Notes under the pieces: model-generated
What the model was told of the DNA's origin: nothing
What the model saw: the letters and a program-made list of their open reading frames with translations, nothing else
The model's database searches: none
Made by a program: the position numbers and the translations under genes
Shown here: in pieces, positions 7,843-17,250 of the stretch
Numbering within the stretch: position 1 is the first letter of the stretch
How the letters are laid out: each line of letters starts with the position of its first letter
NCBI RefSeq assembly: GCF_028737215.1
Contig: NZ_JAQZAM010000005.1
Span: forward strand, 248,001-312,000
Source of the DNA: Actinomycetospora chibensis
Lineage (GTDB): Bacteria; Actinomycetota; Actinomycetes; Mycobacteriales; Pseudonocardiaceae
Length of the DNA: 64,000 nt
Direction: 5' to 3'

Positions 7843-10800
7843 TCAGCGGCTGGGCGTGCCGCTCTTCTTCGTCGGCGCCTTCTTGGCGGGCGCCTTCTTG
7901 GACGTCGTCTTGGCCGTGGCTGACTTGGCCGTGGCTGACTTGGCCGTGGACTTGGCCGGGGTCTTCTTCGCCGGGCCCTTCTTCGCGCCCGGCTTGATCC
8001 CGTCCTTGGCCCGCTTCTCGGCGAGCAGCTCCGAGGCCCGCTCGTCGGTCAGGGACTCGACCGCGTCGCCCTTGCGCAGCGAGGCGTTCACCCCGGTGCC
8101 GTCGGTGACGTACGGCCCGAACCGGCCGTCCTTGACCACCATCGGCTCGCCCGAGGCCGGGTCCGTGCCGAGCTCCTTGAGCGGCGGCTTGGCGGCGGCC
8201 CGTCCACGCTGCTTCGGCTGCGCGAAGATCTTCTGGGCCTCCTCGAGGGTGACCGTGAAGAGCTTCTCCTCGCTGTCGAGCGAGCGGGAGTCCTTGTCCT
8301 TCTTGATGTACGGCCCGTAGCGCCCGTTCTGCGCGGTGATCTCCACGCCGGACTCCGGGTCCGTGCCGACCACCCGCGGCAGGCTCAGCAGCTTCAGCGC
8401 GTCGTCGAGCGTGATCTCCGACAGCGTCATCGACTTGAACAGCGAGCCGGTGCGCGGCTTCTCCTTGGCGCCCTCGGGCAGGGTCTCCGTGACGTAGGGG
8501 CCGAAGCGGCCCTCCTTCGCCAGGATCTCGTGGCCCGACTCCGGGTCGGTGCCCAGCGAGCGACCCTCCTGCGGCGTCGCGAACAGCTGCTCGGCGAGCG
8601 CGAGGTCGAGCTCGTCGGGCGGGAGGTCGTCGGGCAGGTTGGCCCGCTGCGACTTCTCCTCGCCGTCGGAGGTGATCGTCCGCTCGAGGTAGGGGCCGTA
8701 GCGACCGACGCGCACGACGACGTCGCGGCCCTGATCGTCGGCGAACATGCGCAGCGAGTTCACCTGGCGCGCGTCGATGCCCTCGAGCTTGTCGCCCACG
8801 AGCTTCTTCAGACCGCCGGCCTGCGACATCGCGTCCTCGACGCCGCTGCCGTGCCCGTTGGCGCCGTTCCCGTTGACGGTCCCGTTGCCGTTGGCACCGA
8901 AGTAGAAGTGCGACAGCCACGTCTCGCGCTGGGTGGTGCCCGCGGCGATGCCGTCGAGCTCGTCCTCGAGCGCGGCGGTGAAGTCGTAGTCGACCAACCG
9001 GCCGAAGTGGACCTCCATCAGCCCGATGACCGCGAAGGCGATCCAGCTCGGGACGAGGGCGCCGCCCTTCTTCCAGACGTACCCGCGCTCCTGGATCGTG
9101 TTGATGATCGACGCGTAGGTCGAGGGACGGCCGATGCCGCGCTCCTCGAGCGTCTTGACCAGGCTCGCCTCGGTGTAGCGCGCGGGCGGGTTGGTGCTGT
9201 GGCCCTCGGGGTCCAGCGACTCCGCGGCGCAGCCGTCACCCTCGGCCAGGCGCGGCAGGCGGCTCTCGGCGTCGTCGGCCTCGCCACCGGCCTCCTCGTC
9301 GACGGTCTCGACGTAGGCGCGCAGGAAGCCGGGGAACGTGATGGTGCGCCCGGACGCGGAGAAGGTGCACTCCTCGCCCGTGGCGGCGGAGCCGGTGATC
9401 CGCACGCTCATCGTCGTGCCGCGCGCGTCGCGCATCTGGCTCGCGATCGTGCGCTGCCAGACCAGCTCGTAGAGCCGGAACTCGTCGCCGGAGAGCTCTC
9501 CTGCGACCTGCCCGGGGGTCCGGAAGGAGTCCCCGGCGGGACGGATCGCCTCGTGCGCCTCCTGCGCGTTCTTCACCTTGCGGGTGTACTGGCGCGGCTT
9601 CTCCGCGACGTTCTCGTCGCCGTAGAGGTCGCGGGCCTGGGTGCGCGCGGCGTTGATCGCGGTCTCCGACAGCGTCGTGGAGTCCGTACGCATGTAGGTG
9701 ATGTAGCCGTTCTCGTACAGCCGCTGCGCGGTGCGCATCGTCCGCTCGGCCGAGAACCGCAGCTTGCGTCCACCCTCCTGCTGGAGCGTGGACGTCATGA
9801 ACGGCGCGTAGGGCTTGCGCGTGTAGGGCTTCTCCTCGACCGACGAGACCGTGTAGTCCCGGTCGGCGAGCGCCTCCGCGAGCCGGCGGGCGTCGCCCTC
9901 GTCGAGGCGCCTGACGTCGCTGTTCTTGAGCTGCCCGAGCGAGTCGAAATCGCGACCGGTGGCCACGCGGGCGCCGTCGATCGACGTCAGCGCGGCCTTG
10001 AAGCTGCGCGGGGCCTGCTCGTCCTTCTTCTCGGTCGCCCGCAGCTGGGCGTCGATGCCCCAGTAGCCGGCGGACACGAACGCCATGCGCTCGCGCTCGC
10101 GCTCGACGATGACGCGGGTGGCCACCGACTGCACGCGGCCGGCCGAGAGCTTCGGCATGACCTTCTTCCACAGCACGGGGCTGACCTCGTAGCCGTAGAG
10201 CCGGTCGAGGATGCGGCGGGTCTCCTGGGCGTCGACGAGGTCCTGGTCGAGGTCGCGCGGGTTCGCGGCCGCGGCCTGGATGGCCGACTCGGTGATCTCG
10301 TGGAACACCATCCGGCGGACCGGGACCTTCGGCTTGAGCGTCTCGAGCAGGTGCCAGGCGATCGCCTCGCCCTCGCGGTCGCCGTCCGTCGCGAGGTAGA
10401 GCTCGTCGACCTCCTTGAGGGCCTCCTTGAGCTCGGTCACCGTGGACTTCTTGTCCGGGGAGACCACGTAGAGGGGCTCGAAGTCGTGGTCGACGTCCAC
10501 GCCCAGGCGGGCCCAGGACTCGCCCTTGTACTTGGCCGGGACGTCGGCGGCGCCGCGCGGCAGGTCGCGGATGTGGCCGCGGCTGGACTCGACGATGTAC
10601 CGCGAGCCGAGGTAGTCGGCGATCTTGCGGGCCTTCGCGGGCGACTCGACGATCACCAGACGGCGTCCGCCGTCCCCGGCCGGGGTCGCACCCCCGCGGC
10701 CCGTCTTCCGGCCACCGCCGGAGCCCTTGCCGCCGGACTTCGTGCTCGACGTCGCGCGCGAGCCGGACCGTCCCGTCGACTCCACCTCGGTGGTGTCGGC

Positions 10801-10854
10801 GGTCTCGGTGGTCGCGCTGCGTGCCGTCGTCGAGCCCTTCGCTGCCACGGACAT
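7843..10854 (-). CDS. topA: DNA topoisomerase I (type IA)
   Basis: TopA relaxes negative supercoils through a transient 5'-phosphotyrosine bond. From ATG 10854 the protein has 1003 residues. Visible are a TOPRIM domain (RRLVIVESPAKARKIADYLG; DGDREGEAIAW), catalytic Tyr387 in YITYMRTDST, the QEAHEAIRP segment, and a C-terminal series of four repeats built around GRYGPY or GRFGPYV. A Lys/Ala tail ends the protein. There are no zinc ribbons, as usual in actinobacteria. ATG 10854 is chosen because the family N-terminus starts here; an upstream in-frame start at 11016 has no support. An Asn/Gly-rich linker (8847-8899) interrupts the core-to-tail region. Confidence 0.96.
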   Translation of the reverse strand: MSVAAKGSTTARSATTETADTTEVESTGRSGSRATSSTKSGGKGSGGGRKTGRGGATPAGDGGRRLVIVESPAKARKIADYLGSRYIVESSRGHIRDLPRGAADVPAKYKGESWARLGVDVDHDFEPLYVVSPDKKSTVTELKEALKEVDELYLATDGDREGEAIAWHLLETLKPKVPVRRMVFHEITESAIQAAAANPRDLDQDLVDAQETRRILDRLYGYEVSPVLWKKVMPKLSAGRVQSVATRVIVERERERMAFVSAGYWGIDAQLRATEKKDEQAPRSFKAALTSIDGARVATGRDFDSLGQLKNSDVRRLDEGDARRLAEALADRDYTVSSVEEKPYTRKPYAPFMTSTLQQEGGRKLRFSAERTMRTAQRLYENGYITYMRTDSTTLSETAINAARTQARDLYGDENVAEKPRQYTRKVKNAQEAHEAIRPAGDSFRTPGQVAGELSGDEFRLYELVWQRTIASQMRDARGTTMSVRITGSAATGEECTFSASGRTITFPGFLRAYVETVDEEAGGEADDAESRLPRLAEGDGCAAESLDPEGHSTNPPARYTEASLVKTLEERGIGRPSTYASIINTIQERGYVWKKGGALVPSWIAFAVIGLMEVHFGRLVDYDFTAALEDELDGIAAGTTQRETWLSHFYFGANGNGTVNGNGANGHGSGVEDAMSQAGGLKKLVGDKLEGIDARQVNSLRMFADDQGRDVVVRVGRYGPYLERTITSDGEEKSQRANLPDDLPPDELDLALAEQLFATPQEGRSLGTDPESGHEILAKEGRFGPYVTETLPEGAKEKPRTGSLFKSMTLSEITLDDALKLLSLPRVVGTDPESGVEITAQNGRYGPYIKKDKDSRSLDSEEKLFTVTLEEAQKIFAQPKQRGRAAAKPPLKELGTDPASGEPMVVKDGRFGPYVTDGTGVNASLRKGDAVESLTDERASELLAEKRAKDGIKPGAKKGPAKKTPAKSTAKSATAKSATAKTTSKKAPAKKAPTKKSGTPSR
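7910..7951. repeat. 15-bp tandem repeat inside the topA tail
   Basis: The unit TTGGCCGTGGCTGAC occurs twice, followed by a partial third copy (7940-7951). It encodes repeated Ala-Lys-Ser-Ala-Thr in the basic tail, so copy-number change would vary tail length without changing frame. Confidence 0.7.
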
Positions 10855-10921
10855 GCCTCGTCTCGTCGTTCGTGTGGCGGGACGCCACCCGTCGCCAGTG
10901 TGCCTCACCGTCAATGTGCTT

Positions 10922-10956
10922 CCGGGTGCGACCGGTCGCATCACGCCCGCACCCGG
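10922..10956. promoter_or_regulatory. nested palindromes upstream of topA
   Basis: A perfect 14-bp palindrome TGCGACCGGTCGCA (10927-10940) sits inside a wider repeat, CCGGGTGC (10922-10929) pairing with GCACCCGG (10949-10956). The site is about 70 bp before the topA start and after the stop of the upstream gene. It may be an operator for topA or a terminator. Confidence 0.4.
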
Positions 10957-11035
10957 GTGGGGACGGCGTGGTCCGGACACCGATCGCCCCTGGACAGCGG
11001 CCTGATCGGACTGCACCGGCAGGGTGTCGCGGGCC

Positions 11036-11974
11036 TCACACCGGCCAGATGCCGTCGATCAGATCGCCGGGTGGACGCCCCACGAGCTCGCCGAGACGCC
11101 GCTGCCGGCGGGCGCCGACGACCCGGAGGGCCGGCGGGCGGAGTGACGCTCCCAGACCCAGGTGACGACTCGCCGTGAGCAGGTCGCCGTCGGTGCCACG
11201 GTCCTCGGGGTCGAGCCCGAGCGTGTACGCGCGGCCGTCGTGGACACCGGCCGCGAGCACCCACAGGCGCAGCCGCGGCCCGTCCAGCTCGAACTCCGCC
11301 GGCACCTTCTTCATTCCGTCCCCGGCCGTCCACGCGCGGGCGAGGTCCACGAGGTCGGCACGGAAGGCCGTCCGGACCTCGGGCCGACCGTCCCCGGTGC
11401 GCCCGATCTCGGCCGGCACCCCCCGGGCCCGGAGCGCGCAGCACACCGCCCGCGCGCGCCAGGTCAGGGTGGGGTCGGGGGGCTCGGCGTCGATGCAAGC
11501 CGTGCGTCCTCGCTTGCACTCAACGTCAGGAAATCCGCTTTCTCGATCCGACGGTTCGAGAACGGGCGCCGGGTCCGCAGGGGGGAGCCCCAGCCGGGCG
11601 GCCAACTCGTCGGGGTCGAGGTCGAGGAAGGCCAGGTCGTCGAGGTCCACGTCGGGCGCTGGGTCGTCGTCCTCGTCGGCCCCGTCGTCCGGCTCGGCGT
11701 GTCGCGCCCGCGAGCTGGTGGCGATCCTGACGTTGGACGTCAGCGTGGCCCCCACGCTGGCACTGGGACCGGGCTCCTTGCACTCGGCATCGGCCTCGTG
11801 CTCGTCGTGATCGTCGTCCTCCTCGGGCTCCGGCGGCGCACCCAGCACCACGATGAGCCGCGCCAGGGACCCGCGACCGAAGAGCTCGGCCCGTCCCGGC
11901 CCGCAGAGCAGGCCCTCGAGATCGCTCAAGGCGCGCGGACGGGCGTCCGCCGACCAGAACGACAGCTGCCCCAC
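11036..11974 (-). CDS. conserved acidic actinobacterial protein upstream of topA (Rv3647c-like)
   Basis: From memory, mycobacteria keep a protein of about 190 residues with a similar N-terminus (LSFWSADARPRALSDLEGLLCGPG) directly upstream of topA. Function is unknown. Here it is about 312 residues. The conserved N-terminal (about 1-45) and C-terminal parts (about 170-312, ending GDLIDGIWPV) are separated by a long Asp/Glu-rich stretch with two Cys-Lys inserts. GTG 11974 lies 8 nt after a TAGGCT box; GTG 11980 is an alternative. A LexA-type box directly overlaps this promoter, so the gene is probably part of the SOS response. No catalytic motif is seen. Confidence 0.7.
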   Translation of the reverse strand: MGQLSFWSADARPRALSDLEGLLCGPGRAELFGRGSLARLIVVLGAPPEPEEDDDHDEHEADAECKEPGPSASVGATLTSNVRIATSSRARHAEPDDGADEDDDPAPDVDLDDLAFLDLDPDELAARLGLPPADPAPVLEPSDRESGFPDVECKRGRTACIDAEPPDPTLTWRARAVCCALRARGVPAEIGRTGDGRPEVRTAFRADLVDLARAWTAGDGMKKVPAEFELDGPRLRLWVLAAGVHDGRAYTLGLDPEDRGTDGDLLTASRHLGLGASLRPPALRVVGARRQRRLGELVGRPPGDLIDGIWPV

Positions 11975-11986
11975 GCCCACGGAGCC

Positions 11987-12002
11987 TAGAACATGCGTTC
12001 GA
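11987..12002. promoter_or_regulatory. LexA/SOS box
   Basis: TAGAACATGCGTTCGA matches the actinobacterial LexA consensus TCGAAC-N4-GTTCGA with one mismatch. It overlaps the TAGGCT -10 region (11988-11983, minus) of the gene at 11036-11974, an arrangement expected for repression. Confidence 0.65.
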
Positions 12003-12201
12003 ACGAACGGGCGTACCGACACCCGGATCAGACGCTCTGCAACCCCACCACGCTATCCCGACGACGCCGTCCTCCGGGGCTTCGTCGACGTTCGCACCAC
12101 GGCGCAGCGTGGCGCCATGAGTACCGGGCTGATCGAGCCGGCCCGACAGGGCGGATCGTGGACCGGGACGGCGACGTGCCCTGGTGATCAGGTCCCGCCA
12201 A

Positions 12202-12254
12202 CGAGCGAAGGGCACCTTCAGCCGCTCTCGTCGGCCGAAGGTGCCCTTCGCTCG
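12202..12254. terminator. 18-bp perfect hairpin after hppA
   Basis: Left arm CGAGCGAAGGGCACCTTC (12202-12219) and right arm GAAGGTGCCCTTCGCTCG (12237-12254) are separated by 17 nt that can form a second small stem (GCCG/CGGC). It begins 16 bp after the hppA stop and is read last by hppA transcription. It probably acts as the terminator; the length of the arms also fits a dispersed palindromic repeat. Confidence 0.65.
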
Positions 12255-12269
12255 GTACTGCTGTGCCCG

Positions 12270-14573
12270 TCAGGCCTGGGCGGTCGCCGGGGCGTCCGTG
12301 TTGGAGTCGGCGATCGCGGTCGAGCGGCGCTTCGACACGAAGATCGCCACCACGATGCCCAGCACGGCGACGACCGCGATCGTGATGCGAACCGCCGGGT
12401 TGGCGTCCACGCCGACCGACAGGGCGACGACGGCCGGGGCGATCAGCACCGAGACCAGGTTCATGACCTTGATCAGCGGGTTGATCGACGGGCCGGCGGT
12501 GTCCTTGAACGGGTCACCGACGGTGTCGCCGATGATCGTCGCCTCGTGGGCGTCGGACCCCTTGCCGCCGTGGTTGCCGTCCTCGACCAGCTTCTTGGCG
12601 TTGTCCCAGGCACCACCGGAGTTGGCCAGGAACACCGCCATCAGCGTGCCGGCCGCGATCGCGCCGCCGAGGTAGCCCGCGAGCGGGCCGACGCCGAGGC
12701 CGAAGCCGACGGCGATCGGGGCGAGGATCGCGAGCAGACCCGGGGTGGCGAGCTCGCGCAGCGCGTCCCGCGTGCACATGTCGACCACGCGGCCGTACTC
12801 GGGGCGCACGGAGTAGTCCATGATCCCGGGGTTCTCGCGGAACTGGCGGCGCACCTCGTACACCACCGCCCCCGCGGCGCGGGACACGGCGTTGACCGCG
12901 AGGCCGGAGAACATGAACACGACGGCCGCACCGATGATCACGCCGACGAGGACGTTCGGGGCGGTCACGTTGTAGATGTCGGTCAGCGCCTGCCCGGCCT
13001 CGGAGTAGGCCTGGGTGATCGCGTCGTTGTACGACCCGAACAGCGCCGTCGCGGCGAGCACCGCCGTGGCGATCGCGATGCCCTTGGTGATCGCCTTGGT
13101 GGTGTTCCCGACCGCGTCGAGCTCGGTCAGGATGTCGGCACCGGCGCCCGTGACGTCGCCCGACATCTCGGCGATGCCCTGCGCGTTGTCCGAGACCGGA
13201 CCGAAGGTGTCCATGGCGACGATGACGCCGACCGTGGTCAGCAGGCCGGTGCCCGCGAGGGCGACGGCGAACAGCGCGACGAACACCGAGCCCGAGAGCA
13301 GGAACGCGCCGTAGACGGCCGCGCCGATGACCAGCGCGGTGTACACGGCGGACTCGAAGCCCACCGAGATGCCGGCGAGGATCACCGTCGCCGCTCCGGT
13401 GAGCGAGCTCGTGCCGACATCCTTGACCGGCTGGGTCTCGGTGCCGGTGTAGTAGCCCGTCAGCGACAGGATGATGATCGCCAGCACGATGCCGATGGCG
13501 ACGGCGGCGAACGCGATGATCTGCGGGTTGCCGGCCGCGGCGAGGTCGCCGATGCGGCCGGCGTCGACGCCGGGCAGCTCGGTGAAGCTCGACGGCAGGT
13601 AGGTGAACGCGGCGATCGTGCAGAGCACGATGGAGATGACCGCGGACACGTAGAAGCTGCGGTTGATCGCCCGCAGCGCGTTCTCGCCCTCACGGGTGCG
13701 CGTGATGAACACGCCGATGATCGCGGTGATGACACCGATCGCCGGGATGATCAGCGGGTAGGTCAGGCCCAGCGTGCCGAACGCGACCGAGCCCAGGATC
13801 AGCGCGGCCACCAGCATCACGGCGTAGGACTCGAAGAGGTCCGCGGCCATGCCGGCGCAGTCACCGACGTTGTCGCCCACGTTGTCGGCGATCGTCGCCG
13901 CGTTGCGGGGGTCGTCCTCGGGGATGTTCTGCTCGACCTTGCCCACGAGGTCGGCGCCGACGTCGGCGGCCTTGGTGAAGATGCCGCCGCCGACACGCAT
14001 GAACATGGCGAGCAGGGCCGCGCCGAGGCCGAAGCCCTCGAGCACGCGCGGGGCCTCCTCGACGTACAGGAGCACGACGATCGAGGCACCGAAGAGCCCG
14101 AGGCCGACGGTGGCCATGCCGACCACGCCGCCGGTGCGGAACGCGATCTTCGCGCCCTTGTCGCGCCCACCCGGCTCGTTGGCCGCCGCGGCGACGCGGA
14201 TGTTGGCCTGCGTCGCCAGGTTCATGCCCAGCGCGCCGATCGACATGGAGAAGAGCGCGCCGACCACGAAGGCCACCGAGCGCCCGATCAGCTCACCGGT
14301 GCTGTTGGCCGGCAGCGCGAAGAGCACCAGGAAGACGACGATGATGAACGGAGCGAGCGTCTTGAACTGACGGGTCAGGAAGGCGCTGGCGCCCTCCTGG
14401 ACCGCCTTGCCGATGTCACGCATTCCCTGCGTGCCCTCGTCGGCGGCCAGCACCTGCCTGCGCAGGACGAAGCCGATGGCCAGCGCGATGACGGCCACGG
14501 CCGCCACCACGATGACCACGATGTTGTCGCCGGCGGAGAACGTGATCCCCGCGGCGAGGACGGACGCTTGCAT
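12270..14573 (-). CDS. hppA: membrane-bound proton-pumping pyrophosphatase
   Basis: This enzyme couples hydrolysis of pyrophosphate to proton export. The 767-residue protein has about 16 hydrophobic segments and the family signatures GGGIFTKAADVGADLVGKVE and DNVGDNVGDCAGMAADLFE, which hold the Mg-PPi site. GNTTKAI with Lys493 points to the K+-independent type; K+-dependent pumps have Ala there. ATG 14573 has GGGAGG 5 nt upstream. The gene stands alone between the SOS-linked gene and the divergent helicase, with a long hairpin behind it. Confidence 0.97.
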   Translation of the reverse strand: MQASVLAAGITFSAGDNIVVIVVAAVAVIALAIGFVLRRQVLAADEGTQGMRDIGKAVQEGASAFLTRQFKTLAPFIIVVFLVLFALPANSTGELIGRSVAFVVGALFSMSIGALGMNLATQANIRVAAAANEPGGRDKGAKIAFRTGGVVGMATVGLGLFGASIVVLLYVEEAPRVLEGFGLGAALLAMFMRVGGGIFTKAADVGADLVGKVEQNIPEDDPRNAATIADNVGDNVGDCAGMAADLFESYAVMLVAALILGSVAFGTLGLTYPLIIPAIGVITAIIGVFITRTREGENALRAINRSFYVSAVISIVLCTIAAFTYLPSSFTELPGVDAGRIGDLAAAGNPQIIAFAAVAIGIVLAIIILSLTGYYTGTETQPVKDVGTSSLTGAATVILAGISVGFESAVYTALVIGAAVYGAFLLSGSVFVALFAVALAGTGLLTTVGVIVAMDTFGPVSDNAQGIAEMSGDVTGAGADILTELDAVGNTTKAITKGIAIATAVLAATALFGSYNDAITQAYSEAGQALTDIYNVTAPNVLVGVIIGAAVVFMFSGLAVNAVSRAAGAVVYEVRRQFRENPGIMDYSVRPEYGRVVDMCTRDALRELATPGLLAILAPIAVGFGLGVGPLAGYLGGAIAAGTLMAVFLANSGGAWDNAKKLVEDGNHGGKGSDAHEATIIGDTVGDPFKDTAGPSINPLIKVMNLVSVLIAPAVVALSVGVDANPAVRITIAVVAVLGIVVAIFVSKRRSTAIADSNTDAPATAQA

Positions 14574-14784
14574 CCAGCCTCCCGGTTGGCACCGACAAAC
14601 ACGACGCGCCGGGCCAGGCCTCGCGGCGGCTGCGGCGCGTGATGATCACAGCCACGACCCGGCGCGGCGGGCGGTGGACAGGTGCCGCAGTGTAGGAGGT
14701 GGGCCTCACCCGGGCGCACAGCAGTTCCCACACGGGCTGTGAGGTGTACGTCTTTCACGAACGAGAGCGCTGACGGGAGGACGC

Positions 14785-17169
14785 GTGCCAGGCTCGACGG
14801 ACGTGGACGGCGAAGGGCTGCCCGGAGCGCCCGGAGTCGCCACCGGAGCCGTGCTCGACGGCCGGAGCCGGGGCTCCGTGCTGTTGCGCCGGGTACTCGC
14901 CGGGACGCCCGAGGGCGAGAGCCCCCTGACCCACGCCGAGCTCGTGCCCGCCCGCGAGGGCGTCACGCAGGGCTGGCCGGACTGGGTGCCCGAGGACGTC
15001 CGCGCACCCTTCCTCGTTCGCGGCATCGCGCGGCCCTGGAGCCACCAGGCCGCCGCCGCCGACCGGGCGCACGCCGGTGAGCACGTCGTCGTCGCGACCG
15101 GCACCGCGTCCGGGAAGTCGCTGGCCTACCAGCTACCCGTCCTGACCAGGCTCAACGCCGATCCCCGGGCCACCGCGCTCTACCTCTCGCCCACCAAGGC
15201 GCTGGGCGCGGACCAGCTCCGCACCGTCGCGGACCTCCGCGTCGACGGCGTCCGCGCGGCCTCCTACGACGGCGACACCCCGCTCCCCGAACGCGACTGG
15301 GTGCGCCAGCACGCGAACTGGGTGTTCACGAATCCGGACATGCTCCACCGCGGGATCCTGCCGCGGCACGGGCGCTGGACGACCTTCCTGCGCCGCCTGC
15401 GCTACGTCGTCATCGACGAGTGCCACACCTACCGCGGCCTGTTCGGCTCGCACGTCGCGCTGCTGATGCGGCGCCTGCGACGGGTGTGCGCGCGCTACGG
15501 CGCGCACCCGACGTTCGTGCTCGCGTCGGCGACGGTGTCCGAGCCGGCCGTCTCGGCCTCGGTGCTCACCGGGCTGGACGTGGCGGAAGTCACGGACGAC
15601 GGGTCCCCGCGCGGCGCCCGGGCGGTCGCGTTGTGGGAGCCGCCGCTGCTGGAGGAGGTCACCGGCGAGAACGGGGCGCCGGTCCGGCGATCGGCGGGGG
15701 CGGAGACGGCGCGGATGCTGGCCGACCTCGTCGTGGAGGGCGCACGGTCCCTCGCCTTCGTGCGCTCGCGGCGCGGGGCGGAGCTGACGGCACTCGGCGC
15801 TCGCCGGGTGCTCGCGGAGATCGACGAGGAGCTCGCGGCCCAGGTGGCCGCGTACCGGGCGGGCTACCTGCCCGAGGAGCGCCGGGCGCTGGAGCAGGCG
15901 CTGCTGAGCGGGTCGTTGCGAGGGGTGGCGACGACGAACGCCCTCGAGCTCGGGGTCGACATCGCCGGGCTCGACGCCGTGGTGGTCGCCGGGTTCCCGG
16001 GCACGCGGGCGTCGTTCTGGCAGCAGGCCGGGCGCGCGGGACGGTCGGGCGACGACGCGCTCGTGGTGCTCGTCGCCCGCGACGACCCCCTCGACACCTA
16101 CCTCGTGCACCACCCGGAGGCGATGCTCGGCGCGCCCCTGGAGCGCTGCGTGCTCGACCCCACCAACCCCTACGTGCTCGCGCCCCACCTGGCCTGCGCG
16201 GCGTCGGAGATCCCGTTGACGCGGGAGGACGTGGCGTCCCTGGGTGGCGACGCCGCCCTGGCGGTGGTCGACGACCTCGTCGCCGAGGGCCTGCTGCGGC
16301 GCCGGCGCGGCGGCTGGTTCTGGTCGCACCCCACCGACCGCCCGCACGCCGGCGTCGACATCCGGGGCAGCGGCGGCGAGCAGGTCGTCCTCGTCGAGTC
16401 CGACACCGGGCGGATGCTCGGCACCGTCGACCCCGGCACCGCCCCCGCGACCGTCCACCCCGGCGCCGTGCACCTGCACCAGGGCGAGAGCTACGTCGTC
16501 GACTCCCTCGACCTCGACGACGGCCTCGCTCACCTGCACGCCGAGGACCCGGAGTGGACGACCCAGGCCCGCACCGTCATCGACATCACCGTCGAGGAGA
16601 CCGAGCACTGCGCCTCGCACGGTGACCTCCAGGTCTGTGCGGGGACCGTCGAGGTGACCGAGCAGGTGGTCGGCTACCTGCGGAAACTCCCGTCCGGGCG
16701 CATCCTCGACTCGACGCCGCTGGACATGCCCGCGCGCAGCCTGCGCACCCGCGCGGTCTGGTACACGCTCACCGAGGACGCGCTCCTGCGGGCGGGCCTG
16801 GACCCGTCGCGCTGGCCGGGCGCCCTGCACGCGGCCGAGCACGCGGCGATCGGTCTGTTGCCGTTGGTCGCGACCTGCGACCGCTGGGACATCGGCGGCG
16901 TCTCGACCGCCCTGCACCCCGACACCGGCCGGCCCACGGTGTTCGTGCACGACGGGCACCCGGGTGGCGCGGGCTTCGCCGACCGGGGCCACGAGGCCCT
17001 GCGGGCATGGCTCACGGCGACCCGGGCCGCGATCGCCGACTGCGAGTGCCGGTCGGGCTGCCCGTCCTGCGTGCAGTCGCCCAAGTGCGGGAACGGCAAC
17101 GACCCGCTCGACAAAGCCGGCGCGATCGTGGTGCTCGACGTGGTGCTGACCCGGCTCGCGGAGGGCTGA
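14785..17169 (+). CDS. DEAD/DEAH-box helicase with DUF1998 (MrfA/YprA type)
   Basis: The 794-residue protein has helicase domain 1 (P-loop ATGTASGKSLAYQ, DEAH-like VIDECHTY, ASATVSEP) and domain 2 (TNALELGVDIAGLDAV, QQAGRAGRSGDDA). A C-terminal DUF1998 follows with four Cys in CECRSGCPSC and PKCGNGN that likely bind zinc. MrfA of B. subtilis, of this type, takes part in mitomycin repair; the mycobacterial neighbour of topA (Rv3649) is the same kind. GTG 14785 has GGGAGG 6 nt upstream. A role in DNA repair is inferred from the family. Confidence 0.92.
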   Translation: MPGSTDVDGEGLPGAPGVATGAVLDGRSRGSVLLRRVLAGTPEGESPLTHAELVPAREGVTQGWPDWVPEDVRAPFLVRGIARPWSHQAAAADRAHAGEHVVVATGTASGKSLAYQLPVLTRLNADPRATALYLSPTKALGADQLRTVADLRVDGVRAASYDGDTPLPERDWVRQHANWVFTNPDMLHRGILPRHGRWTTFLRRLRYVVIDECHTYRGLFGSHVALLMRRLRRVCARYGAHPTFVLASATVSEPAVSASVLTGLDVAEVTDDGSPRGARAVALWEPPLLEEVTGENGAPVRRSAGAETARMLADLVVEGARSLAFVRSRRGAELTALGARRVLAEIDEELAAQVAAYRAGYLPEERRALEQALLSGSLRGVATTNALELGVDIAGLDAVVVAGFPGTRASFWQQAGRAGRSGDDALVVLVARDDPLDTYLVHHPEAMLGAPLERCVLDPTNPYVLAPHLACAASEIPLTREDVASLGGDAALAVVDDLVAEGLLRRRRGGWFWSHPTDRPHAGVDIRGSGGEQVVLVESDTGRMLGTVDPGTAPATVHPGAVHLHQGESYVVDSLDLDDGLAHLHAEDPEWTTQARTVIDITVEETEHCASHGDLQVCAGTVEVTEQVVGYLRKLPSGRILDSTPLDMPARSLRTRAVWYTLTEDALLRAGLDPSRWPGALHAAEHAAIGLLPLVATCDRWDIGGVSTALHPDTGRPTVFVHDGHPGGAGFADRGHEALRAWLTATRAAIADCECRSGCPSCVQSPKCGNGNDPLDKAGAIVVLDVVLTRLAEG

Positions 17170-17198
17170 GCGGGTTCCGCGCCGGCGGGGTTGGGCTC

Positions 17199-17240
17199 CG
17201 CCGCGGGTCGGGGGTTTCGGGGCCGTCCCGACCCGCGGCG
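17199..17240. terminator. inverted repeat 1 in the helicase/prim-pol convergent gap
   Basis: Perfect 14-bp arms CGCCGCGGGTCGGG (17199-17212) and CCCGACCCGCGGCG (17227-17240), loop 14 nt. It lies 30 bp after the helicase stop and probably ends that transcript. Confidence 0.6.
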
Positions 17241-17250
17241 AGGTCTGTCA

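Noticed and set aside
7910-7951. Possible minisatellite or CRISPR-like repeat
   Set aside because: It is an in-frame tandem repeat in the Lys/Ala tail of topA, with no spacers.
11853-14642. A 929-codon open frame opposite hppA
   Set aside because: hppA signatures on the other strand are unmistakable; the antisense translation is low-complexity His/Asp/Arg.
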